Below, in pieces: positions 54,138 to 63,331 of a stretch of 64,000 bases of DNA. A model generated the notes under the pieces. The model saw only the letters and a program-made list of their open reading frames with translations. It did not search any database and was not told the DNA's origin. The DNA comes from Paenibacillus endoradicis (GTDB lineage Bacteria > Bacillota > Bacilli > Paenibacillales > Paenibacillaceae): the NCBI RefSeq assembly GCF_024721975.1, contig NZ_JANQBB010000009.1:62001-126000 (forward strand). The letters run 5' to 3'. A program made the position numbers and the translations under genes. Each line of letters begins with the position of its first letter. Positions within the stretch are counted from its first letter, which is position 1.

Positions 54138-55466
54138 CTACAGCGTAGTTACTCCATCTTTTGTCACAATCGCCATTAATAATGGTCGTAATCGTGGTTT
54201 CTGTTCACTAATGTCATAAGCGCTATGAACCATTACAACCGGATCTGAGTCCTCGTTGACATCTTTATTCACATATAGTGTCGCAAGCACTTCACCTTGT
54301 TGTACAGCATCTCCTACCTTCTTACGAAGCACAATACCAACAGCATGGTCGATCGACTCATCCTTTGTTGCTCGACCAGCACCTAACTTCATCGCTGCAA
54401 TTCCTAGTTGCTCAGCACCTATAGCATTCACATAACCTGAATGTTGGCTCTTCACATCAAACAGTTTAGATGCTTGAGGAAGTTTACTAACATCATGAAC
54501 GATTGAGCCATCACCGCCTTGTGCTTCCACAAGTTCTTGTAATTTAAGTAACGCCTTGCCGCTTCTTAAGCAATCTTCTACAACTACTCTTGCTTCATTA
54601 TAACTAGTAGCTTGTTGACCCAATACAACCATATGAGCAGCAAGAGTAATGCACAGCTCAGTCAGATCGTCTGGTCCCTTACCTTGTAGTGTAACAATAG
54701 CTTCTTCAACTTCAAGTGCATTACCTATTGCAAAACCTAATGGCTGATCCATATCACTAATTACTGCTGCTGTGTCACGACCAACTTCGGTTCCAATACT
54801 AACCATCATCTGTGCTAATTGGATGGACTCTTCTAGAGTTTTCATAAATGCACCGTTGCCTGTCTTCACATCAAGCACAATAGCATCTGCACCAGCAGCA
54901 ATTTTTTTACTCATAATAGAACTCGAAATAAGTGGAATCGATTCTACAGTTGCCGTAACGTCTCGCAGTGCATACAATTGTTTGTCTGCTGGTGCCAAGT
55001 CACCACTTTGTCCAATAATAGATACACCAATCTTATTCACTTGATCAACAAATTGCTGCTGTGTGCGTTCCGTGTGGAAACCTGCTATAGATTCTAGCTT
55101 ATCAACAGTACCTCCAGTATGACCAAGACCTCTACCAGACATTTTAGCAACTGGAACTCCTAACGCTGCAACAAGTGGAGCTAGAATTAAGCTAGTCTTA
55201 TCTCCGACTCCTCCAGTAGAATGCTTGTCCACCTTCACACCTTGAATGGCAGACAAATCAACTTGATCACCTGACTTTGCCATAGCTAAAGTCAAATCGG
55301 CCACTTCTCTTGCAGTCATTCCATTAAAATAAACGGCCATTGTCCATGCTGACATCTGGTAGTCTGGAATGTTACCTTGGCAATACTGTTCAATCCATTC
55401 ATTAATTTCTTGAGTTGATAATTCTTTTCCATCGCGCTTCTTCTGAATAAAATCTACTGCTCTCAT
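54138..55466 (-). CDS. pdp: Pyrimidine-nucleoside phosphorylase
   Basis: Splits uridine, deoxyuridine and thymidine with phosphate. From ATG 55466 (GGAGGG upstream) it has 442 aa. [26 protein letters not shown] is the family signature near residue 79; [18 protein letters not shown] binds phosphate. The C-terminal domain is present. It heads a nucleoside catabolism group with punA and deoB. Confidence 0.97.
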   Translation of the reverse strand: MRAVDFIQKKRDGKELSTQEINEWIEQYCQGNIPDYQMSAWTMAVYFNGMTAREVADLTLAMAKSGDQVDLSAIQGVKVDKHSTGGVGDKTSLILAPLVAALGVPVAKMSGRGLGHTGGTVDKLESIAGFHTERTQQQFVDQVNKIGVSIIGQSGDLAPADKQLYALRDVTATVESIPLISSSIMSKKIAAGADAIVLDVKTGNGAFMKTLEESIQLAQMMVSIGTEVGRDTAAVISDMDQPLGFAIGNALEVEEAIVTLQGKGPDDLTELCITLAAHMVVLGQQATSYNEARVVVEDCLRSGKALLKLQELVEAQGGDGSIVHDVSKLPQASKLFDVKSQHSGYVNAIGAEQLGIAAMKLGAGRATKDESIDHAVGIVLRKKVGDAVQQGEVLATLYVNKDVNEDSDPVVMVHSAYDISEQKPRLRPLLMAIVTKDGVTTL

Positions 55467-55738
55467 GAGTCCCTCCATTAAGTGTGCTAGTGAATTCTGG
55501 CTAGGTAATTGGTAAACGTTTAAGTGCGAAACTTAGGGTATTACCACTGAGAAAGCTATAACGGTTATAAATAAGATGCTCAAAGTACATTCAATGTACA
55601 ACGGCATCTGTAATTGATGCGTAAGAAACATAATACGGTAGCAAAGCTGACTCGGAAAAATATAAGATTCAATGTCGATTATGTTTCTTCCTTAATTTCA
55701 TGAACAACACCAAACTGTTACTTTCTCTTCGAACAATT

Positions 55739-55933
55739 TTACAAGGCACAAGTTAGCAACGGATAACTCGAATGACTGTATTGTGCTTTCATGATGTATT
55801 CATCAAGTGTCTGACTCAGTGCAATAACATCATGATGTAGCAAGCTACCTCGTTGGCTTGCAGTTAATTCCATCTGTTTGCGGAGAAATTCAATTTTCAC
55901 ATTAAGCTGACTGTCTATCACTTGTCTAACCAT
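55739..55933 (-). CDS. Spo0E-like aspartyl-phosphate phosphatase
   Basis: A 64-aa protein with the Spo0E signature SQTLDEYI (S-Q-x-L-D-x-x-I) near residues 40-47 within a two-helix layout (IEFLRKQMELTA then VIALSQTLDEYIMKA). This family dephosphorylates Spo0A~P and delays sporulation. The start is uncertain: AAGAAGG abuts the ATG at 55933 and GTG four codons later may be used. It lies between pdp and punA without an evident operon link. Confidence 0.8.
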   Translation of the reverse strand: MVRQVIDSQLNVKIEFLRKQMELTASQRGSLLHHDVIALSQTLDEYIMKAQYSHSSYPLLTCAL

Positions 55934-56047
55934 CCTTCTTCATAATAACTTGTTTTACGCAGAGTACTAAGACATTATACGACGAAGTGATTTTCGAATG
56001 TTGTCGCAATCCGTCAGTTGAATTGTGACAACTTTGTGACAGTTTCA

Positions 56048-56875
56048 CTAAATTTTGACGATTAATGACGTAACTAGTTCTAAAAATTGCGATTTAACGC
56101 GATCTGTCGTTTCCATAACTTCTACATGAGACAATGGTTGATCCAAAATTCCTGAAGCCATATTGCTAATACAAGAAATACCGACAACTTCAATTCCACT
56201 ATGTCGAGCTGCAATTACTTCAGCAACTGTTGACATTCCAACTGCATCTGCACCAATAATTCTCAACATTCTGATTTCAGCAGGTGTTTCATAAGATGGA
56301 CCTAGCAATCCAGCATATACCCCTTCAACTAGTCCGATTCCTTTATCCGATGCAACATTTTTCGCTATTTCTCTTAGACGTTTACTATACGCTTCTGACA
56401 TGTCTGGGAACCTGGCACCTAGTTCAGCGTCATTTGCTCCGATCAACGGATTTTTACCTGTAAGATTTAGATGATCTGAGATTAACATTAGATTACCAGA
56501 TGCAAATTCTAGATTAATTCCACCAGCAGCATTTGTTACAATTAGAGATTTGACACCTAATGCTTTCATTACTCTAACCGGAAATGCCGTTACTTCTGGA
56601 GCATATCCTTCATACATATGGAAGCGACCGCGCATAAGGACTACAGTTTTTCCAGCAATCGTTCCGATCATCAATTCACCAGCATGTCCTTCAACCGTTG
56701 ATACTGGAAAATGAGGAATATCTTCATAGGCAATTACTGTTGCGCCTTCAATATAATCACCTAACACACCTAATCCTGATCCAAGTATTAGACCTATTTC
56801 TGGCATTACATTTATTTTCTCTGCAATATATTGTGCTGCTTCATTAATTTGCTGACTTGCATTTACTGTACTCAT
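56048..56875 (-). CDS. punA: Purine nucleoside phosphorylase
   Basis: Phosphorolysis of guanosine and inosine; trimeric (PNP I) class. It has 275 aa. GLILGSGLGVLGDYI, VEGHAGELMIGTI, MRGRFHMYEGYAPEVTAFPVRVM, VTNAAGGIN and SHVEVMETT are family motifs; the Glu in GPSYETPAE and Asn in ISCISNMASG contact the base. SD TAGGAGG follows a strong hairpin repeat. deoB lies upstream. Confidence 0.97.
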   Translation of the reverse strand: MSTVNASQQINEAAQYIAEKINVMPEIGLILGSGLGVLGDYIEGATVIAYEDIPHFPVSTVEGHAGELMIGTIAGKTVVLMRGRFHMYEGYAPEVTAFPVRVMKALGVKSLIVTNAAGGINLEFASGNLMLISDHLNLTGKNPLIGANDAELGARFPDMSEAYSKRLREIAKNVASDKGIGLVEGVYAGLLGPSYETPAEIRMLRIIGADAVGMSTVAEVIAARHSGIEVVGISCISNMASGILDQPLSHVEVMETTDRVKSQFLELVTSLIVKI

Positions 56876-56888
56876 ATTAATTCCTCCT

Positions 56889-56953
56889 AATCTTTTTGTA
56901 GCTTCCTAGTGTGACTTCTTGTCATACAAGAAGTCACACTAGAAAGCATTAAC
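56889..56953 (-). repeat. Palindromic element upstream of punA
   Basis: Contains a perfect 17-bp inverted repeat CTAGTGTGACTTCTTGT (56906-56922, 56926-56942) with a 3-base loop. In the direction of punA it starts TTAATGCTTTCTAG and ends AAAAAGATTAGGAGG, so the punA SD is fused to its end. Confidence 0.75.
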
Positions 56954-56970
56954 TAAATATTATCATATTT

Positions 56971-57192
56971 CTTCGTTATCAAAGTCCGCTGTTTGAACTA
57001 CCTTTTCTAATAAAGGTTCAAAAAGCGGGCTTTCAGAATCGAGAAGATGAGGAGCTACTAGTGGAAGGAGGAAGCGCAAGTGTAAAGGTTTGGTACACGC
57101 GTACCGGACTTCCCAAGTTCACTTCATATTCGATGCCGAATAGTCTAACGAAGCCTATCTTCGTTATCAAAGTCCGCTGTTTGAACTACCTC
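56971..57192. repeat. 176-bp terminal-inverted-repeat element with a duplicated end
   Basis: The element itself is 57015-57190 (GGTTCAAAAAGCGGGCTTT to TTTGAACTACC). A 33-base piece of its right end, CTTCGTTATCAAAGTCCGCT onward, also occurs at 56971, offset by 188 bases, so this is the remnant of a tandem pair. It ends 6-8 bases from the deoB stop. Confidence 0.75.
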
Positions 57193-57197
57193 TTCTA

Positions 57198-58379
57198 TTA
57201 TTGTAATAGGGATAAGAAGCTAGTCCCAGTCGGCGGAGCCGCCACTTCGAAATTATTAGCGATGGTAGCCCCTAAATCTGCAAATGTTGATCTAGTCTCA
57301 AGTTGTTGTGGCTCTTTAAAAGAAGGACTATACAACAGGATGGGAACATATTCACGAGTATGATCTGTTCCTGGGTGAGTAGGATCATTTCCATGATCTG
57401 CTGTAATGATCAATAGATCACGCTCACCTATTTGCTCCATCATTTCAGGTAACGCTTCATCAAATTGCTCTAAAGCTTTGCCATATCCAATCGGATCACG
57501 GCGGTGACCATATAGAGAATCGAAATCAACGAGATTCGTGAAGATAAAACCATTAAATTTTGTTTTCAATAGTTCAATGGTTTGATGAATACCCTCTTCA
57601 TTACTTTTCGAGGGATGTGATTGATTAATACCTTCGCTATCAAATATATCATAGATTTTACCAACCGAGATCGTCTCAAACCCACCATCTTGCAATTCGT
57701 TAAGTACTGTTCTTTGTGGTGGCTTCAATGCATAATCATGTCTATGAGGGGTACGTTTAAAGTTCCCTGGTGAACCAACATAAGGTCTAGCTATTACTCG
57801 TCCTACGGAGAAACGATCCTCCATCGTTAATTCGCGAGCAATTTCACAAGCTTTATATAACTCCTCGAGAGGAATGATATCCTCATGGGCAGCTAACTGG
57901 AATACACTATCCGCACTTGTATATACAATCCATGCACCACTCTTCATTTGCTCTTCGCCAAGCTCATCTAAAATCTCCGTACCACTTGCAGGCTTATTTC
58001 CTATCACTTTTCTGCCAGTACGTGACTCAAATTGTTCAATTAATTCATCTGGGAATCCATCGGGAAATGTTTGAAAAGGCGTTTCAATACGCAGTCCCAT
58101 TATCTCCCAATGTCCGGTCATTGTATCTTTCCCTACTGATGCTTCTGCCATCTTTCCATAATAGGCTTGTGGCTGCTTAGATAAGTCTGGTGTCCAATCA
58201 TGAATAGATGCAATTCGGTCTAATCCTAACGCTCTCAGATGCGGTAGATTAAGTGTTGTATATTCACGAGCGATATGACCAAGCGTATGACTTCCTACAT
58301 CGCCAAACTGATGTGCATCTGGCAATTCTCCGATACCTACACTATCCAATACTACGACAGCAATTCGATCAAACTTCAT
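57198..58379 (-). CDS. deoB: Phosphopentomutase
   Basis: Interconverts (deoxy)ribose-1-phosphate, the product of PunA and Pdp, and the 5-phosphate. It has 393 aa. Alkaline-phosphatase-fold metal motifs: [14 protein letters not shown] near residue 9, [11 protein letters not shown] with the phosphorylated Thr, and [34 protein letters not shown]. Named drm in B. subtilis, where it precedes punA as here. Confidence 0.97.
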   Translation of the reverse strand: MKFDRIAVVVLDSVGIGELPDAHQFGDVGSHTLGHIAREYTTLNLPHLRALGLDRIASIHDWTPDLSKQPQAYYGKMAEASVGKDTMTGHWEIMGLRIETPFQTFPDGFPDELIEQFESRTGRKVIGNKPASGTEILDELGEEQMKSGAWIVYTSADSVFQLAAHEDIIPLEELYKACEIARELTMEDRFSVGRVIARPYVGSPGNFKRTPHRHDYALKPPQRTVLNELQDGGFETISVGKIYDIFDSEGINQSHPSKSNEEGIHQTIELLKTKFNGFIFTNLVDFDSLYGHRRDPIGYGKALEQFDEALPEMMEQIGERDLLIITADHGNDPTHPGTDHTREYVPILLYSPSFKEPQQLETRSTFADLGATIANNFEVAAPPTGTSFLSLLQ

Positions 58380-58392
58380 ATGATCACTCCTA

Positions 58393-58518
58393 AACTTTTT
58401 GTATATTCATGAGGGACTTCTTAGTAACAAAAAGTCACTTCGGAAGCATAAGCAGAACTTTTTGTATATTCATGAGGGACTTCTTAGTAACAAAAAGTCA
58501 CTTCGGAAGCATTAATTA
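58393..58518 (-). repeat. Two tandem 63-bp palindromic elements upstream of deoB
   Basis: Copies 58393-58455 and 58456-58518 are almost identical. In the direction of deoB each reads TATGCTTCCGAAGTGACTTT, then TTGTTACTAAGAAGTCCCTC, and ends ACAAAAAGTT. The copy next to the gene continues into TAGGAG, the deoB SD. Confidence 0.85.
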
Positions 58519-58567
58519 AAACCACTTTATATTCCGTTCATGCCAATGAAAAGTAACACCTCACATC

Positions 58568-59458
58568 CTATGCTCTAGGATGTGAGCTACTGTAAACTTC
58601 TTTCATTTTTGTCTTAGCGATCGAAGTGTACTTCATCGTGGAAGTAATATCAACATGTCCGAGTATCTCTTGTACTGCTCTTACATCAGCACCATTTTCG
58701 AGTAAATGAGCAGCAACAGAGTGTCTTAGCGTGTGAGGTGTAATCTCATCCGACACACCCGCTTCAAGGGCATATTTTTTTATTAATTTCCAGAAGCCTT
58801 GTCTTGTTATCCGCCCGCCATGATGATTAAGAAATAAAACTTCATGTGGCGTACTCTCAATCGTTAATTGAGCTCTACCGTGTTCCATATAGGCCTCAAT
58901 GGCTTCTTTGGCATAATTTCCAAAAGGTACAAAACGCTCCTTCTGACTTGGACTAATGACTTGAATGAACCCAAGTGAAAGATGAACATGATCTACATTT
59001 AGAGAAACTAATTCAGTTACTCTAATCCCTGTAGCGTACAGCAACTCTAACATAGCTTTATCGCGAATACCTACTGCAGTTGATAAATCAGGTGCTTGAA
59101 GTAAGCTATTCGTATCTTCTTGAGAAATAATTTGCGGTACTTTCTTTTCAATTTTTGGAGCTTCAATAAATATGGAAGGGTCATGTGAGATGAAATCATG
59201 AATCATGAGATAGTGAAAAAGAGCACGGATGGACACTACATGTCTAGCTATAGTAGAAGACTTCAGACCTGCTTCTTTCAACTGCATCATATACTTCAAA
59301 GTATGATGCTTATGTACGCTTGTCCATCCCTTTACACCTTCACCTTCAAGATAACCAGTAAACTTCAATAGGTCTCTTTCATATGACTGATAGGAGTTAG
59401 TCGTAAGCTTACGTTCTTGTTGTAAAACCTTTAAGTATTGATGTAGCTGCTCGTACAT
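58568..59458 (-). CDS. xerD: Tyrosine recombinase XerD
   Basis: With XerC/CodV resolves chromosome dimers at dif. From ATG 59458 (AAAGGAG upstream) it has 296 aa, the B. subtilis length. Catalytic residues: Arg146 (ATGIRVTEL), Lys173, His242 and Arg245 (HTLRH), His268, Tyr277 (MKYT). It follows fur and yqzK as in B. subtilis. Confidence 0.96.
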   Translation of the reverse strand: MYEQLHQYLKVLQQERKLTTNSYQSYERDLLKFTGYLEGEGVKGWTSVHKHHTLKYMMQLKEAGLKSSTIARHVVSIRALFHYLMIHDFISHDPSIFIEAPKIEKKVPQIISQEDTNSLLQAPDLSTAVGIRDKAMLELLYATGIRVTELVSLNVDHVHLSLGFIQVISPSQKERFVPFGNYAKEAIEAYMEHGRAQLTIESTPHEVLFLNHHGGRITRQGFWKLIKKYALEAGVSDEITPHTLRHSVAAHLLENGADVRAVQEILGHVDITSTMKYTSIAKTKMKEVYSSSHPRA

Positions 59459-59498
59459 CCTCCCCACTCCTTTTACGAGGTATATCATTTCCTATTTT

Positions 59499-59729
59499 TT
59501 ATTCGCCATACCATAAAAACCAAACTAAGCGATCTGGCATAGAACTTTTATCGATATATTGTGATGAACTATCGAAGACTTTCACAGCATCTCCAATCGG
59601 TTTTTGGTAATGATTATTTGGTTGAATCATTTGCTGCACCCATTGATAAGCAGTTGCAACAATAACGAGTAATACGATAAACAGAAAAAAGAACAGCAGT
59701 TTATGTATCATATCCTTCATAATAACCAT
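59499..59729 (-). CDS. yqzK: YqzK-like membrane protein (DUF4227)
   Basis: A 76-aa protein with one helix near 9-28 (LLFFFLFIVLLVIVATAYQW) and a C-terminal DRLVWFLWYGE typical of DUF4227. ATG 59729 lies 6 bases after AGGAGGT. Conserved between fur and xerD in Bacillus. Function unknown. Confidence 0.85.
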   Translation of the reverse strand: MVIMKDMIHKLLFFFLFIVLLVIVATAYQWVQQMIQPNNHYQKPIGDAVKVFDSSSQYIDKSSMPDRLVWFLWYGE

Positions 59730-59749
59730 CAATATACCTCCTAAAACTT

Positions 59750-59797
59750 TTTATTTACACGTAAATGAAAAGTTACATCAAATACAGATACATAAAA
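59750..59797 (-). repeat. Short palindromic element upstream of yqzK
   Basis: In the direction of yqzK: TGATGTAACTTTTCATTTAC, then ATAAAAAGTTTTAGGAGG. A shorter, diverged member of the SD-adjacent family. Confidence 0.55.
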
Positions 59798-59871
59798 TAT
59801 GTACATGCATTTTAAAGTAGTATGTTAGATTACTGTAAAATATGATGTCTATTTGCCTCATTATGAAAAAA

Positions 59872-59904
59872 GGCCTGCAACCACTTACATGGATGAGCAG
59901 GACC
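59872..59904 (-). terminator. Probable terminator after fur
   Basis: GGTCCTGC pairs with GCAGGCC (one bulge) and is followed by TTTTTTC on the minus strand. Loop of 18 bases. Confidence 0.65.
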
Positions 59905-59906
59905 AA

Positions 59907-60362
59907 TTATTGTTTGTTTTCGTTTAAATCACGACAGCTACGGCACACGCCATGAAAATCTAATCTATGATCTACTGTTTCAAAACCAAGTTGTGAGAAC
60001 AATCTTTCCTCAAGCGGTAATAGCCAATCTTCTTTAATTTCACTCATCGTACCACATTGAATACATATGAGATGATGATGATGATGATTATTGGTATCTC
60101 CTCTGAGATCATAACGAGCAACGCCATCTCCGAAATTGATCTTCTCAACGACATGCAACTCTGTTAACAGTTCTAATGTCCGATAAACAGTAGCTAGCCC
60201 TATTTCAGGAGCTATTCCCTTGACTAGTAAAAATACATCTTCTGCGCTAAGATGATCTTCCTCATTTTCCAGTAGAATACGAAGGGTGGCTTCTCGCTGT
60301 GGAGTCAACTTATAGCCCTTTTCTTGTAATTGTTGTTTTATCTTATCAATCTGGGCTTCCAT
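59907..60362 (-). CDS. fur: Ferric uptake regulator Fur
   Basis: Iron-dependent repressor, 151 aa. Winged helix (LTPQREATLRILLENEEDHLSAEDV, ATVYRTLELL) then the metal/dimer domain with HHHHH 93-97, Cys100, Cys103, Cys140 and Cys143 (structural zinc). The yqzK-xerD neighbourhood identifies it as Fur rather than PerR or Zur. SD GGAGGAG. Confidence 0.94.
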   Translation of the reverse strand: MEAQIDKIKQQLQEKGYKLTPQREATLRILLENEEDHLSAEDVFLLVKGIAPEIGLATVYRTLELLTELHVVEKINFGDGVARYDLRGDTNNHHHHHLICIQCGTMSEIKEDWLLPLEERLFSQLGFETVDHRLDFHGVCRSCRDLNENKQ

Positions 60363-60403
60363 CTCTCTCCTCCTACTATTACATCCTACTAAAATCTGTT
60401 TTA

Positions 60404-60433
60404 ATTATATTAGTATAAAGCGATATAAGTCAA
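60404..60433 (-). promoter_or_regulatory. Sigma-A promoter of fur
   Basis: On the minus strand TTGACT, 18 bases, TATAAT, about 35 bases upstream of the start codon. No obvious Fur box overlaps it. Confidence 0.65.
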
Positions 60434-60462
60434 ACTTTTTCATAGTTATTGGTCCTATTATC

Positions 60463-61071
60463 CTACATTGGAATTTGAACCAAATACCACTCCATCACTT
60501 GAGGTGAAATATACACTTCTATAAATGCAGCCACAGCAAGTAAAATAAGCATCGACATTGCTACGGCACTATAGGAGATAAATGCTTCTCGTACATTACC
60601 AGCATGCGTCATTAGTCGCTTTTTCACAATAAAAGTTGAAAATCCGATAGCAGTAGAACTTAGAATCAGTATAACCGGGACAGCTATAACATTATGTGGA
60701 ACTACCGTAACAAGGCTTAAAAGAACACCTTGCGTGCCAAACATTTGTACAACGATATGAATACTACACCCTATTAGAAAACCCTTTAGAAAATTCAATA
60801 CAATAATAAGTGGGACACCAATGACAGTAATACCTAGCACGAATAACAACACAACCCATTTGAAATAGCCGAAAAATGCATCCCAGAACATGTAAGAACT
60901 ATTTACCTCACTACTTTGTTTCATCCAATTCATATATAAAGTAAGTTCATTGCCTAGTCTTAGCTGTTGCTCGCTAGGCAGTACTTGAATAAATATACTT
61001 CCAAATACCGCTCCAGCAAACATCACTACTCCAAGGTATACCCATTTCATCAAACTGCCCTTCAACATCAT
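60463..61071 (-). CDS. spoIIM: Stage II sporulation protein M
   Basis: Membrane subunit of the SpoIIDMP complex that drives engulfment. It has 202 aa (B. subtilis 214), about five helices. FGYFKWVVLLFVLGITVIGVPLIIVLNFLKGFLIGCSI and VPHNVIAVPVILI match the family. Two adjacent ATG codons; either may be used. Located upstream of fur as in B. subtilis. Confidence 0.94.
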   Translation of the reverse strand: MMLKGSLMKWVYLGVVMFAGAVFGSIFIQVLPSEQQLRLGNELTLYMNWMKQSSEVNSSYMFWDAFFGYFKWVVLLFVLGITVIGVPLIIVLNFLKGFLIGCSIHIVVQMFGTQGVLLSLVTVVPHNVIAVPVILILSSTAIGFSTFIVKKRLMTHAGNVREAFISYSAVAMSMLILLAVAAFIEVYISPQVMEWYLVQIPM

Positions 61072-61152
61072 ATCACCCTTTCAATCTAACTTATGTCTTC
61101 TACTCATATGCTAGATTGATAGAGTTTATGCTATATTCCTTATTGTAATGAC

Positions 61153-61719
61153 TTAAGTAAGTGATCCTGTACGTTGCAATAACTTCCATGCATTCACAGC
61201 TAAAAGTGTCTTCGCATCACTAATATCACCACTAGCGATATAAGCATCCGCCTCTTCGATTGTGATTAATCTCACAATGACATCTTCATCTTCATCAAGA
61301 TGTTGTTGTCCTATCGTTACCTCATTAGTGAAATATGTATATAGAATCTCATCTGCAAAGCCTGGTGAAGTATAATACTGATTCAGTAATTGTAGATTAT
61401 GTGCAATATACCCGGTTTCCTCTTCTAGCTCACGAGCTGCTGCAACGATAGGCTCTTCCATAGGATCAAGCTTTCCTGCTGGAATTTCAATTTGAGTTTT
61501 ACCAAGCGGCTTACGATATTGTTCAACTACAATCAATTTCCCGTCGTGGATCGCTACAACTGCAGCTGCACCAGGATGCTTTACAATTTCACGAGTTGCC
61601 GTTCTTCCATCTGGTAAAGCAATTGTATCTACTTGAAGACTGATCACTTTCCCTTTGAAAATGTGTTCTGTAGATATAGTTGGCTCATTCCAAATTTCTT
61701 TTTTATTGTCTTGATTCAT
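61153..61719 (-). CDS. nudF: ADP-ribose pyrophosphatase (Nudix)
   Basis: Hydrolyses ADP-ribose to AMP and ribose-5-phosphate. From ATG 61719 (CGGAGG upstream) it has 188 aa. The Nudix box GX5EX7REUXEEXGU is at 82-104 (AGKLDPMEEP through EETGY). The longer frame to 61779 runs over the SD. Confidence 0.95.
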   Translation of the reverse strand: MNQDNKKEIWNEPTISTEHIFKGKVISLQVDTIALPDGRTATREIVKHPGAAAVVAIHDGKLIVVEQYRKPLGKTQIEIPAGKLDPMEEPIVAAARELEEETGYIAHNLQLLNQYYTSPGFADEILYTYFTNEVTIGQQHLDEDEDVIVRLITIEEADAYIASGDISDAKTLLAVNAWKLLQRTGSLT

Positions 61720-61842
61720 TTTCGATTTCCTCCGTTCAGGTGTAAAGCTAAAACAACCATTCATATGAAAATAAGACAAGTTGTCATAATGTTACCTTCA
61801 TGCTCATAGTCTCCAATATGAAGACTAAGGAGATGAATGATC

Positions 61843-62010
61843 TTGAAACAAACAATTAATAAGAACAAACTTATGCTTTCTGGAAAAGCAAAACATATTC
61901 AAATAGCTTTAAATGGAATTGCCAAGAGTCAATACGGCAATTGTACATTAGCTCAATATACAGCTAATAGACCTGAGATGCGCATAACTCTTGGCAATTT
62001 AGATTCATAA
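61843..62010 (+). CDS. Small hypothetical protein (TTG start)
   Basis: A 55-aa basic protein starting at TTG 61843, about 10 bases after AAGGAG: KQTINKNKLMLSGKAKHIQI and so on to LGNLDS. No membrane segment; one Cys. Family not recognised. It is divergent from nudF and convergent with the peptidase gene, ending 3 bases from it. Confidence 0.6.
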   Translation: MKQTINKNKLMLSGKAKHIQIALNGIAKSQYGNCTLAQYTANRPEMRITLGNLDS

Positions 62011-62013
62011 TAT

Positions 62014-63150
62014 TTATTTTTTAAATGTAGCGGATTTTTTCAAAATCTCTACGACCAATTGTGCCGTTTGCACAAGACATTCTACTTTAATTTGCTCATT
62101 GGTCGTATGGATATGTTCATATCCAACTGCTAGATTTACAGTTGGTACACCTAAGCCATTAAAGACGTTAGCATCACTGCCTCCACCTGAATGGAATGTA
62201 CGAGGCGTAGCACCCATCGCATGGATTGCGCTACTAGCTAGTTGAACAACCGGAGAATCAGCATCATGGCAATAGGCAGGATATACGATATTGCTATTGA
62301 ATTTTGCTGTAGCACCATATTTCAGTGCAGTTTTTTCGACGGCTTGCTTCATACTTTCCACTTGAGCATCAAGCTTATCTTGCTTAATACTTCTTGCCTC
62401 AGCGATAAGTTTCACATAGTCACAAACAATATTAGTTGGTCCTCCACCTTCAAAACGACCGATATTCGCTGTCGTTTCCTCATCAATTCTACCCAAGGAC
62501 ATCTCACTTATTGCTTTTGCTGCTACTTGAATCGCACTAATGCCTTTTTCAGGGCTAACGCCTGCATGTGCAGATTTTCCATAAAACTCAATTTCAATAT
62601 GGGATTGTGTTGGTGCTGCAACCGCAATATCGCCGATGTCTCCATTGGAATCTAATGCATAGCCATAACTTGCAATTAAGTGTGTAGGATCAATAGCACG
62701 AGCACCTAGCAATCCTGATTCTTCACCTATAGTAATTACGACTTGAACTTTTGCGTGTGATTCTCCGCTAGCCTTAATCGTTTCAATCGCTTCAAATAGA
62801 GCAGCAATTCCTGCCTTATCATCACTACCAAGTATTGTCGTTCCATCAGATCGAATGTATCCGTCCGCATCAATTTGCGGCTTAATACCTACGCCTGGTG
62901 TAACAGTATCCATATGGCATGTAAACAATATCGTCGGTTGATCTTTAGCATCTTCAGTTGCTTCAAGAATTGCGAATAAATTGTTAGCTTCATGACCAGT
63001 CACTTTTGCTGCTTCATCTTCTGTAACCGTCAATCCTAACTCATTCAATCGTGCCTTAAGTACTTTGCTGATTGCACCTTCAAATCCTGACTCACTATCT
63101 ACTGTTACCAAATCAATAAATTGTTCTACTAAACGTTTTTCTTGTACCAT
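62014..63150 (-). CDS. M20 family peptidase (YqjE/PepT-like)
   Basis: Zinc aminopeptidase of the tripeptidase T family. From ATG 63150 (GGAGGAAAC upstream) it has 378 aa. Metal ligands: HMDTVTPG, GSDDKAGIAALFEAIE, TIGEESGLLGARAI, ALDSNGD and a C-terminal YEHIHTTNEQI. B. subtilis YqjE is closest by length. Substrate not certain. Confidence 0.92.
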   Translation of the reverse strand: MVQEKRLVEQFIDLVTVDSESGFEGAISKVLKARLNELGLTVTEDEAAKVTGHEANNLFAILEATEDAKDQPTILFTCHMDTVTPGVGIKPQIDADGYIRSDGTTILGSDDKAGIAALFEAIETIKASGESHAKVQVVITIGEESGLLGARAIDPTHLIASYGYALDSNGDIGDIAVAAPTQSHIEIEFYGKSAHAGVSPEKGISAIQVAAKAISEMSLGRIDEETTANIGRFEGGGPTNIVCDYVKLIAEARSIKQDKLDAQVESMKQAVEKTALKYGATAKFNSNIVYPAYCHDADSPVVQLASSAIHAMGATPRTFHSGGGSDANVFNGLGVPTVNLAVGYEHIHTTNEQIKVECLVQTAQLVVEILKKSATFKK

Positions 63151-63231
63151 TTTGTTTCCTCCATCCATCTCTTTCGTATACAATAGAGTATATCACTGTA
63201 ATTCTATTTATCGAAAGGAGCTTTCTCAATT

Positions 63232-63330
63232 ATGCGCCAACAAAAAATTATTCGTATCGTTGCAATTATCGTTGCTGCTGCTTTATTGGTTACTACTTTA
63301 TTCGCAGGTATAGGCTCATTCTTCCTATAG
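63232..63330 (+). CDS. Prli42-like stressosome-associated micropeptide
   Basis: A 32-residue frame starting MRQQKIIRIVAIIVAAALLV and ending LFAGIGSFFL: a short basic N-terminus followed by one membrane helix. This is the pattern of Prli42, which in Listeria anchors the stressosome. SD AAAGGAG lies about 12 bases from ATG. It is divergent from the peptidase. The assignment is by pattern from memory. Confidence 0.7.
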   Translation: MRQQKIIRIVAIIVAAALLVTTLFAGIGSFFL

Positions 63331-63331
63331 A

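Noticed and set aside
40564..57363. Frames at 40564-40812 (minus) and 57061-57363 (plus) that encode similar peptides (EGGGSASVHYWYTRPGLPKF and EGGSASVKVWYTRTGLPKF)
   Set aside because: Both frames lie across copies of the large terminal-inverted-repeat element, and the similarity follows from the repeated DNA. Neither has an SD, and the second runs into antisense deoB.
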